Assembly: GCA_021156365.1 (NCBI GenBank) | Contig: JAJNDK010000006.1 | Span: 62,001-126,000 of the forward strand | From: Bacteroidota bacterium | Lineage (GTDB): Bacteria; Bacteroidota; Bacteroidia; B-17B0; Aurantibacillaceae | Direction: 5' to 3' | Length of the DNA: 64,000 nt | In this document: positions 9,257-18,134 of the stretch, piece after piece | How the letters are laid out: every line of letters starts with the position of its first letter | Position numbering within the stretch: the first letter of the stretch is position 1 | Notes under the pieces: model-generated | What the model was told of the DNA's origin: nothing | The model's database searches: none | What the model saw: the letters and a program-made list of their open reading frames with translations, nothing else | Program-made: the position numbers and the translations under genes

Positions 9257-9264
9257 CAAATATA
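9257..9264 (-). promoter_or_regulatory. -7 promoter element of the T9SS protein gene
   Basis: On the minus strand this reads TATATTTG, a perfect match to TAnnTTTG, 25 bases before the ATG at 9232. It supports that start over the upstream ATG at 9259. Confidence 0.6.
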
Positions 9265-9387
9265 GCGTATTTGTCTGAAAAAAAGTAGGGTTAATCGCAA
9301 TTGCCGGAAAGATCTGATAAAAAATAAATGACTGTTTTTCAGCGATATAAACCCGTTTTAACAGGTCAAACTCCTGGCATTGGCTTA

Positions 9388-9416
9388 CTTAACGTATATT
9401 TATGTTAGTTAACGTA
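9388..9416. promoter_or_regulatory. Direct repeat upstream of a LytTR regulator; candidate LytTR operator
   Basis: TTAACGTAT occurs at 9389-9397 and again at 9409-9417, exactly 20 bases apart, two bases before the ATG of the LytTR gene. On the minus strand the two nonamers are TACGTTAAG and TACGTTAAC. The published LytTR consensus [TA][AC][CA]GTTN[AG][TG] is matched 9/9 and 8/9. The 11-base spacer is slightly shorter than the usual 12-13. TATATTTA between the repeats may be a weak -7 box. Confidence 0.55.
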
Positions 9417-9418
9417 TT

Positions 9419-10306
9419 ATGACCGAAACAAGCAATATTAACTCTATCATATCGTATCTCGCCCATTCCTTAAATGAAGCTCAGACAATAGATGAATTAG
9501 TGTGGGATCTGTCGCAGAAATGTATTTCCAAGCTGAATTTCGAAGACTGTATTATTTACCTGTTTGACAAGGAAAGAAGGAAGCTGGTTCAGCGGGCGGC
9601 ATACGGCCCGAAGAACCCAAAAGGCAAGATCATTGCCAATCCCATTGAAATACCTCTGGGAAAGGGGATCGTTGGTTCCGTTGCGATGAACGGAGTAGCG
9701 GAAATGATCGGGGATACCACAAAAGACAACCGGTATATCATTGACGATAAAAAACGCTTTTCAGAATTGGCAGTTCCAATCAAATATCATGATTATGTGG
9801 TAGGTGTTATCGACAGCGAACACTCGCAAAAAGAATTTTTCACCACCGACCACCTGCATGTATTGACCGTGATCGCCAGCTTTACCGGTAATAAGATCCG
9901 GGAGATCAACCAACGGGAAAGCCTGAAACGTGCAGAAAAAGAAAACGGGAACCTGCTCGAAAAGCTGAAATATTTTGAACAGAACGAAAGCGAGCACATT
10001 ATCCTGAATACCCAGGTACGTACCTATAAACTGAACAAAACGGATATCGTAAGAGTAGAAGCCGACGGTAATTATTGCATTGTGTACACCAATAGCGGTC
10101 TTCGCATTATGCTGGCCAAAACGCTGAAAAATATTGAAAAGGAAATAAATTCGAAGCAATTTATACGTCCGCACAAATCGCACCTGGTGAATTCAAAATA
10201 TATCACAGCACACGCCAACAATGAGCTTTTCCTTACGGATAACACAGCTATCCAGATCTCTGTGCGTAAACAATCGCTTATCAAAAAAATGCTGCTGCCG
10301 CGGTAA
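9419..10306 (+). CDS. GAF domain - LytTR DNA-binding transcriptional regulator
   Basis: A 295-residue cytoplasmic regulator. A GAF domain occupies about 10-155 (LSQKCISKLNFEDCIIYLFD ... GKGIVGSVAMNG ... YHDYVVGVIDSEHSQ). A short helical linker follows (about 160-185), then a LytTR DNA-binding domain at about 195-293 with DIVRVEADGNYCIVYT, LAKTLKNIEKE, FIRPHKSHLVNSKYI and a final basic helix. GAF domains bind small ligands, nucleotides or haem; the ligand here is unknown. LytTR domains bind paired direct repeats. Such a repeat lies immediately upstream, so autoregulation is plausible. No partner histidine kinase is adjacent, and there is no receiver domain. Confidence 0.9.
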   Translation: MTETSNINSIISYLAHSLNEAQTIDELVWDLSQKCISKLNFEDCIIYLFDKERRKLVQRAAYGPKNPKGKIIANPIEIPLGKGIVGSVAMNGVAEMIGDTTKDNRYIIDDKKRFSELAVPIKYHDYVVGVIDSEHSQKEFFTTDHLHVLTVIASFTGNKIREINQRESLKRAEKENGNLLEKLKYFEQNESEHIILNTQVRTYKLNKTDIVRVEADGNYCIVYTNSGLRIMLAKTLKNIEKEINSKQFIRPHKSHLVNSKYITAHANNELFLTDNTAIQISVRKQSLIKKMLLPR

Positions 10307-10316
10307 GAATTTTCAG

Positions 10317-10895
10317 TTATTTGCTTTTCAGGAAATCCGTCAGTTTTTTTACGGCCAAAGCCCGGTGTGAGATCGTGTTTTTTTCTTCCGGCTCCATTTC
10401 CGCAAAGGTCCGTGTTTGTTGTTCGGGTATAAAAACCGGATCGTAACCAAATCCTTTCGTGCCTTTTTTTTCTGTTGCGATCGTGCCCCTGATCGCACCT
10501 TCGAAAAGAAATTCCTTTCCGTCCAGAATAAGCGCTATCACTGTCCTGAACTGTGCATCCCGGCTTGGCTTGTCGGCTAATTCCGAAAGCACTTTCTGCA
10601 TATTGGCCTCATCATTTTTTTCATCGCCAGCATAGCGTGCCGAAAAAACACCGGGTTCATTGTCAAGCGCATCTATCTCCAGACCGGAGTCGTCGGCAAA
10701 ACAATTTTTTTTGTAATTCGAATAAACGTAACGAGCTTTTATCAGGGCATTCTCTTCCAGCGTAAGGCCGGTTTCGGGAATGTCTTCTGTGCAGCCAATA
10801 TCGGATAAGGTCAGCACCTCGTATTGACCTTCGAGCATTTTGTTGATTTCAAAGGATTTATTTTTATTGTGTGTAGCAAATACAAGCTGTGTCAT
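10317..10895 (-). CDS. rdgB: RdgB/HAM1 non-canonical purine NTP pyrophosphatase
   Basis: A 192-residue house-cleaning enzyme that hydrolyses dITP, ITP and XTP to monophosphates. Family motifs are present in order: FATHNKNKSFEI near the N-terminus, FADDSGLEIDAL, FSARYAGDEKNDE, GTKGFGYDPVF and ISHRALAVKKLTDFL. The start at 10895 is chosen because THNKNK should follow almost directly after Met, and because a perfect promoter (TATCTTTG at 10923-10930 with TTG at 10950-10952) lies inside the longer reading frame that begins at 10961. It is convergent with the LytTR gene, with a gap of only 10 bases. Confidence 0.95.
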   Translation of the reverse strand: MTQLVFATHNKNKSFEINKMLEGQYEVLTLSDIGCTEDIPETGLTLEENALIKARYVYSNYKKNCFADDSGLEIDALDNEPGVFSARYAGDEKNDEANMQKVLSELADKPSRDAQFRTVIALILDGKEFLFEGAIRGTIATEKKGTKGFGYDPVFIPEQQTRTFAEMEPEEKNTISHRALAVKKLTDFLKSK

Positions 10896-10922
10896 TTCAG
10901 GACCGTTGGATATGGAATAGCG

Positions 10923-10952
10923 CAAAGATAAATTTAAAAAGCCGCGTTGCAA
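10923..10952 (-). promoter_or_regulatory. rdgB promoter
   Basis: On the minus strand TTG (10952-10950), a 19-base spacer and TATCTTTG (10930-10923) match the Bacteroidetes consensus TTG-N19-TAnnTTTG exactly. The predicted start of transcription is about 20 bases before the ATG at 10895. Confidence 0.7.
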
Positions 10953-11021
10953 CTTTGTCAATTTGTGTAGAGTACAATTGAAATTTAGTTTCTATCTTGC
11001 AATTGCAATATATGTTCAAAA

Positions 11022-11735
11022 ATGGGAATTAAAATTCCAAGGAAAAAGCCCGCTGTTTTTATACTGACTCTTATTTACAGGCTGCATAAGTTATTGCCAT
11101 TGCGTGCCGAAAAAAAATTCAGACTTTATCTCAACCTCGAATGGATCTTTGATCGCCTGGCACACGAAATGTCCTTTAAGATATATAAACCAGCCGATCA
11201 CCCCATCCGTCTTCATTCCAAACCTTTTATACTTCAGCAGATCACCCCGCAAAGTGTAGTGCTCGACCTGGGCTGCAACTTAGGAGAGATCACTCATTTT
11301 ATTGCAGAAAAAGCAGCCGAAGTAACCGGGATCGACTACAGCGAAAAGGCTATTGCCATTGCACGCTCGCGTTATCAGAGAGATAATCTCAGCTTTGTTC
11401 ACGCGGAAGCGCTCGGTTTTCTGACTTCCAATAAAAAGAAATTCGATACGCTTATCCTGTCTCACATCCTCGAACACCTCGACGAGCCCGAAACATTCCT
11501 GATGCGCCACAAAGACTTTTTTAAGCAGATCTATATAGAATTGCCCGATTTCGACAGGTATTACCTCAATCAATACCGCGTTGATCAGAAATTAAAACTG
11601 ATCTACTCCGATAACGATCATGTTACCGAATTCAACAGGTATGAGCTAATGGATCTATTGGAAAGATGCGGCCTGCAGGTTGTCCGCTCCGAATACATTT
11701 ATGGCCTGCAAAAAGTCTGGTGCAGGGTTGCCTGA
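11022..11735 (+). CDS. Class I SAM-dependent methyltransferase
   Basis: A 237-residue protein opening the polysaccharide locus. The SAM-binding motif I is VVLDLGCNLGEITHF (about 85-99), followed by VTGIDYSEKAIAIAR (motif II acidic residue) and LILSHILEHLDEPETFL. The N-terminal 75 residues are basic and rich in aromatics and may hold a glycan-binding or membrane-contact region. Methyltransferases of this kind commonly O-methylate sugars or cap glycan chains; the acceptor is unknown. It is the first gene after the divergent rdgB and is followed at 26 bases by the flippase. Confidence 0.85.
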   Translation: MGIKIPRKKPAVFILTLIYRLHKLLPLRAEKKFRLYLNLEWIFDRLAHEMSFKIYKPADHPIRLHSKPFILQQITPQSVVLDLGCNLGEITHFIAEKAAEVTGIDYSEKAIAIARSRYQRDNLSFVHAEALGFLTSNKKKFDTLILSHILEHLDEPETFLMRHKDFFKQIYIELPDFDRYYLNQYRVDQKLKLIYSDNDHVTEFNRYELMDLLERCGLQVVRSEYIYGLQKVWCRVA

Positions 11736-11761
11736 TCATATAAAAACGGAACGCAGTACAA

Positions 11762-13012
11762 ATGTTTAAACAATCACTGACAAACGAGTTTACAAAGAAC
11801 TTCATAAAACTGGTGTCAGGGAATGTCATTGTTCTTGCGCTTCCCATTTTTACTGCTCCCATTAACAGCCGTCTGTATGATCCGGTCGATTATGGGCTCT
11901 TGGGGATCTTTTTGCTGATCGTCGGTTTTTTTACGGCTCTTTCCACTGCAGGGTTTTGCCATGGAATTATCGTGTCGGGCAGGAAGAAGGACATTGCTAA
12001 TTTTTTTCAGCTGAGTATATACACGATCTGTATTTCCGTGTTCCTCAGCCTTATCTTTATTTTCCTCGTGGCCCGCTTCGGTCTGTTTTTTAAGCTCGAT
12101 ACGACTTTTGCGTATTTTGTCCCGCTCCATGTGCTGCTGCAGTCGCTTATCATATTGCTACAAACGCTTATTAACAAAACGGCTGCCTATGGACTACTAA
12201 CGAAAGGAAGGATCATTGCTTCCGTTTCCAGCGCCGTTATCCAGATCTCTCTCGGCTATGCAGGCATGGGATTCAAAGGCCTTGTTATTACGTATATCTG
12301 TTCTTCCGTATTTACTTTTCTGTACTATTATATTTCTTACAACAAGGAACTACGGATAACCTATCGCCTTATTTCACATCGCTATTCTACGAAGCTGATG
12401 CGGCAGAACATGAAATACATCAGTTATTCCACACCTTCCGAAATGATCAATAACCTCATTCACCAGGTGCCGGTATACCTCTTTACTAAACTATACAGTG
12501 CCGAACAGTTAGGTGCTTATATTTTTTCCGAGCGTCTGTTGGGAATGCCTTTCTCCGTGATGAGCGGCGCTTTTATCGAACTGTTCCGAAAATCGGCCAG
12601 TGATGAGCTGCGTACAAGCGGGCATTGCCGGACAAGCTTTAACAGGGTACTGAAAGTACTTCTACTGATCGCTATCCCGGGTTTCAGCATTATAGCTTTT
12701 GCATCCCCTTTGCTTTTTGAAACAGTGTTTGGTGAAGAATGGCTGCTGGCCGGTAAAATAGCAAGTGCCTTGTCCATCCTTTATTTTTCAAGGTTTGTGG
12801 TGAGCCCGCTGACCTATGTATTTGTGTTAAAAAGCCGGCAAAAAGAGGATTTTATATTGCATGTTTTACTGCCTTTCTGGATCATAGCCGTGGTGTGGTC
12901 GGCCAATTACTTTGGTTTTACGGCAATTACAGACCTTATGTTTTTTTACAGCCTCGGTGTTTCTATGATTTATATTCTGTATTTTTACAAGTCTTATAAG
13001 TACTCCAGATAG
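11762..13012 (+). CDS. Wzx-type oligosaccharide flippase (MOP/PST superfamily)
   Basis: A 416-residue integral membrane protein with about twelve hydrophobic segments. It begins FTKNFIKLVSGNVIVLALPIFTAPINSRLYDPVDYGLLGIF, the characteristic start of polysaccharide-transport proteins. The segment LYSAEQLGAYIFSERLLGMPFSVMSGAFIELFRK around 240-275 is the family's mid-protein signature. It should flip undecaprenyl-linked oligosaccharide across the inner membrane. Next to glycosyltransferases it indicates a Wzx/Wzy-type export route, not an ABC route; no ABC glycan exporter is seen in the window. Confidence 0.9.
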   Translation: MFKQSLTNEFTKNFIKLVSGNVIVLALPIFTAPINSRLYDPVDYGLLGIFLLIVGFFTALSTAGFCHGIIVSGRKKDIANFFQLSIYTICISVFLSLIFIFLVARFGLFFKLDTTFAYFVPLHVLLQSLIILLQTLINKTAAYGLLTKGRIIASVSSAVIQISLGYAGMGFKGLVITYICSSVFTFLYYYISYNKELRITYRLISHRYSTKLMRQNMKYISYSTPSEMINNLIHQVPVYLFTKLYSAEQLGAYIFSERLLGMPFSVMSGAFIELFRKSASDELRTSGHCRTSFNRVLKVLLLIAIPGFSIIAFASPLLFETVFGEEWLLAGKIASALSILYFSRFVVSPLTYVFVLKSRQKEDFILHVLLPFWIIAVVWSANYFGFTAITDLMFFYSLGVSMIYILYFYKSYKYSR

Positions 13013-13013
13013 C

Positions 13014-13604
13014 ATGTGGCCCTTTACCTATTTCAGATTTATTAAGGAAACCAGGAATACCCAAACCCCCATAACATTCAAAATGTGGTTCATTCAGCGT
13101 GTCCTTGGATTTAATAAATCCGCCTACTGGCCTATGCACCATTCCAGCTACGTTACAATGTCGTCGAGAGTGATGTGTGGTATTGAGACCTGCCCCGGTT
13201 ACATGCCCGGCTGTTATATACAGGCGATTAACGGCGTGCATATCGGGGATTATACACAAATTGCTGCGAATGTAGGTTTGATCAGCTCCAACCACGATAT
13301 AAAAGATAACAGGAAACACCTGCCTGCCGGACCCATAAAAATAGGGCGTTACTGCTGGATCGGAATGAACGCTGTTATACTTCCTGAAGTAACATTGGGA
13401 GATTTTACCATCGTAGGAGCAGGAACCGTAGTCACCAAATCCTTTCCGGAAGGCTATTGTGTTATTGCCGGCAATCCGGCCCGCAAAATAAAAGATCTGA
13501 GCAAAGAGGAATGTGTGAGCCACAAAAGCCATTTCGAATACAATGGCTATATAAAAAGTGAGAGCTTTGAAGCCTATAAAAAAAGATACCTCTATATAGA
13601 ATAG
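13014..13604 (+). CDS. Hexapeptide-repeat (left-handed beta-helix) acyltransferase
   Basis: A 196-residue protein of the CatB/WcaF-like O-acetyltransferase group. The hexapeptide region runs from about 60 to 160 (VHIGDYTQIAANVGLISSNHD, then GRYCWIGMNAVILPEVTLGDFTIVGAGTVVTKSFPEGYCVIAGNPARKI). The candidate catalytic His is in SSNHD. The N-terminal 45 residues are basic and aromatic. It begins one base after the flippase stop and its stop overlaps the next gene's possible GTG start, so it is part of one operon. It probably acetylates a sugar or nucleotide-sugar precursor. Confidence 0.88.
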   Translation: MWPFTYFRFIKETRNTQTPITFKMWFIQRVLGFNKSAYWPMHHSSYVTMSSRVMCGIETCPGYMPGCYIQAINGVHIGDYTQIAANVGLISSNHDIKDNRKHLPAGPIKIGRYCWIGMNAVILPEVTLGDFTIVGAGTVVTKSFPEGYCVIAGNPARKIKDLSKEECVSHKSHFEYNGYIKSESFEAYKKRYLYIE

Positions 13605-13609
13605 TGAAG

Positions 13610-14791
13610 ATGGAAAAGGATACTGCCAGGATATGCAAAAGATGTGTGTTGGATGAAACGGCGCCAGAGCTGGTGATCGGTGAAGATGGCGTGTGTAATT
13701 TCTGCAAAGGATATGATATACTGGCCGCGACTACTATTAACAGGCAGGAAGCTGTAAAAAAGCAGGAGCTGAACGAAGAGCTGGCAAAGATCAAACGGAG
13801 AGGCGAAGGAAAAAAATACGATTGCATCCTTGGGGTAAGCGGCGGCGTGGATAGCACCTATCTGGCACTGAAGGCAAAGGAATGGGGCCTGAAACCGTTG
13901 GTGGTGCATTTTGATAATGGCTGGAATTCGGAACAGGCGGTGAAAAACATCGAGAATATTGTGAACAGACTGGATTTCGATCTTCATACCTATGTTATCG
14001 ACTGGAAAAAATTCAAAGACCTGCAGCTGTCTTTTGTCAAGGCTTCTGTGCTCGACCTGGAAGTACCAACCGATCAGATCATCTTTTCGGCCCTATATAA
14101 AATCGCAAAAGAACACGGAATAAAAACGATCCTGAGCGGACATAATATTTCCACCGAATCCGTTTTGCCACGCTCCTGGTATGCCGACAAGCTGGATTAT
14201 GTAAATATGAAAGACATACATAAGAAGTATGGAACGCAGGGCATTTCCGGATTACCAAAGCTCAGTCTCTATCATAAGTATTACTATCAGCAAGTGCTTT
14301 GTATCACTACAGTGAATTTGCTGAACTATGTCGGCTACAATAAAAAGAAGGTAAAGGAAGAGATCATTTCCCTGCTCGACTGGAAAGATTACGGAGGAAA
14401 GCATTACGAATCCATCTACACCCGTTTTTACCAAAGCTATATATTGCCGGTTAAATTCAATATTGATAAACGGAAAGCACATTTGTCCAATCTCGTTGTA
14501 TCCGGCCAGATGCAGCGGGAAGAAGCAGTGAAGGAATTACAAAGCCTGCCTTACGATTTGGAAACCATTGAAAGTGAAAAAGAATACGTAGCCAAAAAAT
14601 TATCCGTTTCAGTGCAGGAGCTCAACAGATATATAAGTCAGCCTAACAGGAAACATTCGGAATTCAAAACCGAAAATGACAAAGGCGTACGTTTCTTTTA
14701 TTTTATTTTCAGGCTATGTGTATTCATACCTGTCAGGATATTGAGACTGTTACGTATACTGGAAACTCCCAATAACCCACGGTTCTATTAA
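13610..14791 (+). CDS. N-acetyl sugar amidotransferase (WbpG/PseA-like)
   Basis: A protein of about 393 residues. An N-terminal Cys cluster (CKRC ... CNFC, about 8-35 of the longer reading) precedes an ATP-pyrophosphatase PP-loop LGVSGGVDSTYLALKAKEWGLKP at about 80, then VVHFDNGWNSEQAV and ILSGHNISTESVLP. Family members (TIGR03573-like) convert a 2-acetamido sugar to its acetamidino form in flagellin or LPS glycan synthesis, using ammonia from HisH/HisF-like partners. No such partners lie in this window. The start may be GTG at 13604, overlapping the previous stop, or the ATG at 13610; the ATG is preferred. The C-terminus has a basic hydrophobic stretch (VRFFYFIFRLCVFIPVRILRLLR in part) that may contact the membrane. 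Confidence 0.85.
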   Translation: MEKDTARICKRCVLDETAPELVIGEDGVCNFCKGYDILAATTINRQEAVKKQELNEELAKIKRRGEGKKYDCILGVSGGVDSTYLALKAKEWGLKPLVVHFDNGWNSEQAVKNIENIVNRLDFDLHTYVIDWKKFKDLQLSFVKASVLDLEVPTDQIIFSALYKIAKEHGIKTILSGHNISTESVLPRSWYADKLDYVNMKDIHKKYGTQGISGLPKLSLYHKYYYQQVLCITTVNLLNYVGYNKKKVKEEIISLLDWKDYGGKHYESIYTRFYQSYILPVKFNIDKRKAHLSNLVVSGQMQREEAVKELQSLPYDLETIESEKEYVAKKLSVSVQELNRYISQPNRKHSEFKTENDKGVRFFYFIFRLCVFIPVRILRLLRILETPNNPRFY

Positions 14792-15970
14792 ATGGAAATT
14801 GTCTACATCGCCATTGCTGACACCGGCTTAAAAGGAGTATTCTCCAAGGTAACCGGCACCATCAATGCTTTGGCAGATGTGGGTTTGAATATCCGCGGCC
14901 TGATCATGAGCAGTGAAACGGCTTCAACGGCCGGGAATGCGATCGACGTCCTGCAGTACACCGATCCCGCCAAGATCTATCCTGCCATCGAACAATATCT
15001 AAGTAAAAATTACCGTACATTTCCATTGCTTTATTTCCGGTACCCCTTTGCTGACAGGCATTTGTCGGACTTTGTAAAAAAACGCGGCACTCATATTGTT
15101 TTCGAGCATAATACCATCGAGGAAAGCGAGCTTGCTCTTTATTTCAAATATTATACAACAAGAGACTTTTTTTACAACCTGCGAAAGCTTGATTTTTCGG
15201 ATGCGATCGGGAAAAGGAAATTACTAAAGGAAGAAAAAAATACCGGTAGGGAAATTCTTTCGTATGCAAAAGCAGGGATCGCTGTTACTACAGAAATTGC
15301 AGCCTACGAAAACTCCCGCGCAGGTAAAGCCTATTGCAAACATGTGCTCGGTAATGCTGTGTATGCATCTGTCTTACCCCGGATAAAAAAAGTACTAAGT
15401 ACAGATACGAACAAGCTTCGTTGTATTTTTGTGGCAGGTCACGCCAACAACTGGCATGGTATCGACAGGGCCATACAAGGTATGGGGGCCTACAAAGGAA
15501 CGTATGATATCAGTCTTATCTATGTCGGGAAAGTATTGCATACCGTGAAAGAACAGGTAGAGGCCCTGGGTCTTTCATCCAAAGTGGTGTTTGCAGGTAT
15601 GTGTGAAAAAGACAAGCTGGAAGAACTGATGTTGAATACCGATCTGGCCATCTCAACCCTCGCCCTGCATCGTATCCCATTGAAGCAGGGAAGTGTTTTG
15701 AAAACAAGAGAGTATTTACTGCACGGGGTTCCCACGCTTATCGGATACGAAGACGAAGAGCTGGAAGCAGATACACTGCTGAACAAGTACCTGATTAAAG
15801 CAGGAGCAAATGATACGCCCATTGATTTTGAACTGGTGATAGGGGAGCTTAAAAAGATTACCGCTTCAGGGGTCTCACCTGTTGAAATAAGCACACAGTT
15901 ATTTAAAGAATATGGCATTCAGGCAAAAGCACAACAGTTAAAAAAAGCCCTGCTCGAATTGAGCGCCTGA
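14792..15970 (+). CDS. Glycosyltransferase, GT-B fold (GT4-like)
   Basis: A 392-residue protein starting directly after the preceding stop. The N-terminus MEIVYIAIADTGLKGVFSKV is a Rossmann-type acceptor domain with a glycine-rich loop. The donor half contains CIFVAGHANNWHGIDRAIQG, SLIYVGKV, VVFAGMCEKDKLEELMLNTDLAISTLALHR and LKTREYLLHGVPTLIGYEDEE, which correspond to the usual donor-binding block. Donor and acceptor sugars are unknown. It is a member of the tightly packed run of polysaccharide genes. Confidence 0.82.
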   Translation: MEIVYIAIADTGLKGVFSKVTGTINALADVGLNIRGLIMSSETASTAGNAIDVLQYTDPAKIYPAIEQYLSKNYRTFPLLYFRYPFADRHLSDFVKKRGTHIVFEHNTIEESELALYFKYYTTRDFFYNLRKLDFSDAIGKRKLLKEEKNTGREILSYAKAGIAVTTEIAAYENSRAGKAYCKHVLGNAVYASVLPRIKKVLSTDTNKLRCIFVAGHANNWHGIDRAIQGMGAYKGTYDISLIYVGKVLHTVKEQVEALGLSSKVVFAGMCEKDKLEELMLNTDLAISTLALHRIPLKQGSVLKTREYLLHGVPTLIGYEDEELEADTLLNKYLIKAGANDTPIDFELVIGELKKITASGVSPVEISTQLFKEYGIQAKAQQLKKALLELSA

Positions 15971-15980
15971 TACGTAACAG

Positions 15981-17135
15981 ATGAAAAAGAAAGTACTGCA
16001 TATTGTAAATGATCTTCGTATAGGAGGTGTGAGCTCTGTTGTGCTAAATCTTGTGCGCGATCCTGCCAATAGCAGGTATCGGTATGAGATCGTTAATCTG
16101 AGTGGCGCTGCATATCCCGATGTGTTGGATCTGTTTCGCAATAGTGGTATCACCATTCATAATTTCAAGTATGTGTTCGAAGATGGATATGGTTTGAAAG
16201 ACCAATTCCGGAAAGCCTTTGGCGAAAAGAAATACCTCGGAAAAAATGCAGAGCTGATCCGTTCCATTCAAAACCTGGAAGCTGATATATTACATTTTCA
16301 TACGCTTCCGAGAGAGCTGATGCTGGGCAGGGCTGCTGCCAAAGGAAACGAAAGCCTGCTTGTATATACCGATCACCTGACACGTATACGTAAAAAAGAA
16401 ATTAAAAACATCAGTAAACTCCTGGTTCCTTTTCCTTTTAAGCAATTCTATAAAAAATACCATGTGATCGCTGTGAGCAAAACGGTAGCCAATTACCTGC
16501 ATGAATTCGGTATTACAACTGTTCTTGAAAGCCTTACTGTACTCCCGAATAAAATACCACATTATTTGCCTGAAGTAAACTATGCAGCGAAAGGGCAGTT
16601 GAAAGTTGTATATGTCTCGAGGATCTCTGCGGTGAAAGGACACAAAGACCTTCTCAACGCATGGGCACTGCTACCTGCCTTGAACATCAGCTTATACATT
16701 GTAGGGCCGGATGAGCTGAACGGGGAGATACAAAAGCTGGCAGCCGCTTCTTCGTTTGCTAATGAGATCGTTTTCACCGGTTCCCGTAAAGATGTGCAGG
16801 CTGTTGTATCTGCCGCCGATATCGGTGTATTTCCTTCGCACCAGGAAGGCCTGCCCGTGGCCCTGCTCGAAATGATGCAGGCCGGATTGCCTTGTGTGGT
16901 TTCGGATATAGACGAAATAAAAGACATTGTTTTCGACGGTATTGATGCCCTGTCTTTCAAATGTGGTGATAGCAAAGACCTCGCAGCTAAACTACAATTA
17001 CTTGCTGCAGATCGGGAGCTCCGGGAAAAGATCGGGAGAAGCGCCGCTGCATTGGTAGCTGCAGACTATTCGGAAAAGGATCGTAGCCTGAGCGCTGAAT
17101 ACGAAGCGTTCTATGATAAAATAATTCAAGCGTAA
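15981..17135 (+). CDS. Glycosyltransferase family 4
   Basis: A 384-residue GT-B enzyme. The N-terminus KVLHIVNDLRIGGVSSVVLNL is the standard GT4 glycine loop. The C-terminal domain has VVYVSRISAVKGHKDLLNAW, LYIVGPDELNGEI, IVFTGSRKDVQAVVSAADIGVFPSHQEGLPVALLEMMQAGLPCVVSD, including the EX7E motif (E in QEGLP to E in LLEMM). It is predicted to transfer a sugar from a nucleotide donor with retention. It lies 10 bases after the previous gene, followed by a 108-base gap that may contain an internal promoter. Confidence 0.92.
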   Translation: MKKKVLHIVNDLRIGGVSSVVLNLVRDPANSRYRYEIVNLSGAAYPDVLDLFRNSGITIHNFKYVFEDGYGLKDQFRKAFGEKKYLGKNAELIRSIQNLEADILHFHTLPRELMLGRAAAKGNESLLVYTDHLTRIRKKEIKNISKLLVPFPFKQFYKKYHVIAVSKTVANYLHEFGITTVLESLTVLPNKIPHYLPEVNYAAKGQLKVVYVSRISAVKGHKDLLNAWALLPALNISLYIVGPDELNGEIQKLAAASSFANEIVFTGSRKDVQAVVSAADIGVFPSHQEGLPVALLEMMQAGLPCVVSDIDEIKDIVFDGIDALSFKCGDSKDLAAKLQLLAADRELREKIGRSAAALVAADYSEKDRSLSAEYEAFYDKIIQA

Positions 17136-17187
17136 GAGCTATAATAACCTGTATTCCAGCTGGTTTAGCACTGAATTTTATTTTTAC

Positions 17188-17195
17188 TAACTTTA
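17188..17195 (+). promoter_or_regulatory. Possible internal promoter of the polysaccharide locus
   Basis: TAACTTTA, one mismatch from TAnnTTTG, lies in the 108-base gap 49 bases before the ATG at 17244. This is one of the wider gaps inside the run of + strand polysaccharide genes. Confidence 0.3.
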
Positions 17196-17243
17196 AAGAC
17201 AAATTTTCAGGACCGCGGATTTATATTTTAGTTCAATTACCCT

Positions 17244-18134
17244 ATGAATTGTCTGTTTTGTTGTAGTGAGAGTAAGGTGGATCAGGGGTTGCCGGCAAAT
17301 CATTTTAACAATAAAGTTTTTCAGTTTATCTCCTGTCCGAACTGTGGACTTTTATTCATCGATCCGATCCCGGACGAAAAGGATCTCCGTGAAATGTACC
17401 CGGTCTCTTATCAGCAGGGTGTTTCGAGGGAGAAAAGAGATCCGGGGCAAAAACCACCCGGACTTCGGTATCCATACCAGGCTTTTTATGACATCATAAA
17501 AAACAAAGGCGTATCGGCGAAGGTGGTTGATTTTGGTTGTGGAAACGGACAGTTCGTATACAATGCCTTGCAGGAAGGCATCACTGTTCACGGTGTCGAA
17601 TTTTCACCGGAGCAGGTCCAATTGATGAAAGAGGAATTAAAAGAAACGGCTTTCTATACCATTGAAGAATTCTATAAAGATGAAGAGAAATATGATGTAA
17701 TTGTTTTGAGCAATGTACTAGAACATTTTACGGATCCCAAAGCAGAGTTGAGCAGGTTGATCGGAAAGCTGAATATAAACGGATTGCTGGTGGCAGAAGG
17801 GCCTTTGGAACATAACAGCAGCTTCGTTAATTTCTGCAAATGGGAATATTTTCGCTTACGTAAACTGATGTCAGAGAAATATACAACCTTCTTTCCACCG
17901 GTGCATATTTTTTATTCAAACTACCGGAACCAGCTTGCATTTTTCGAATCGTTCGGGCTCAAAACGAACCGCTATGAATGTGCGGAGAACGAATGGCCCT
18001 TTCCGGCACGCAGGAGCAATGCCCGTTCTTTGGGAGATGTGATCAAATATTTGCTGGCAAAGCTTAGTAAGTTGTTTAAATTCTTTCTGCCGAAATACGG
18101 AAATACATTTATATATGTCGGAGAAAAAAAATGA
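17244..18134 (+). CDS. Class I SAM-dependent methyltransferase with N-terminal zinc ribbon
   Basis: A 296-residue protein. Cysteine pairs at the N-terminus (CLFC at 3-6, then CPNC at about 30) form a probable zinc ribbon typical of sugar C- or O-methyltransferases in polysaccharide loci. The SAM-binding motif is VVDFGCGNGQFVYNAL at about 93-108, with VHGVEFSPEQVQLM and YDVIVLSNVLEHFTDP after it. The C-terminus is basic and aromatic. The last 20 bases overlap the next gene in another frame, so translation is probably coupled. The acceptor is unknown. Confidence 0.87.
   Translation: MNCLFCCSESKVDQGLPANHFNNKVFQFISCPNCGLLFIDPIPDEKDLREMYPVSYQQGVSREKRDPGQKPPGLRYPYQAFYDIIKNKGVSAKVVDFGCGNGQFVYNALQEGITVHGVEFSPEQVQLMKEELKETAFYTIEEFYKDEEKYDVIVLSNVLEHFTDPKAELSRLIGKLNINGLLVAEGPLEHNSSFVNFCKWEYFRLRKLMSEKYTTFFPPVHIFYSNYRNQLAFFESFGLKTNRYECAENEWPFPARRSNARSLGDVIKYLLAKLSKLFKFFLPKYGNTFIYVGEKK

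Noticed and set aside
10896-10961. N-terminal extension of RdgB
   Set aside because: The extra 22 residues are not family-like, and a complete promoter lies inside this stretch.
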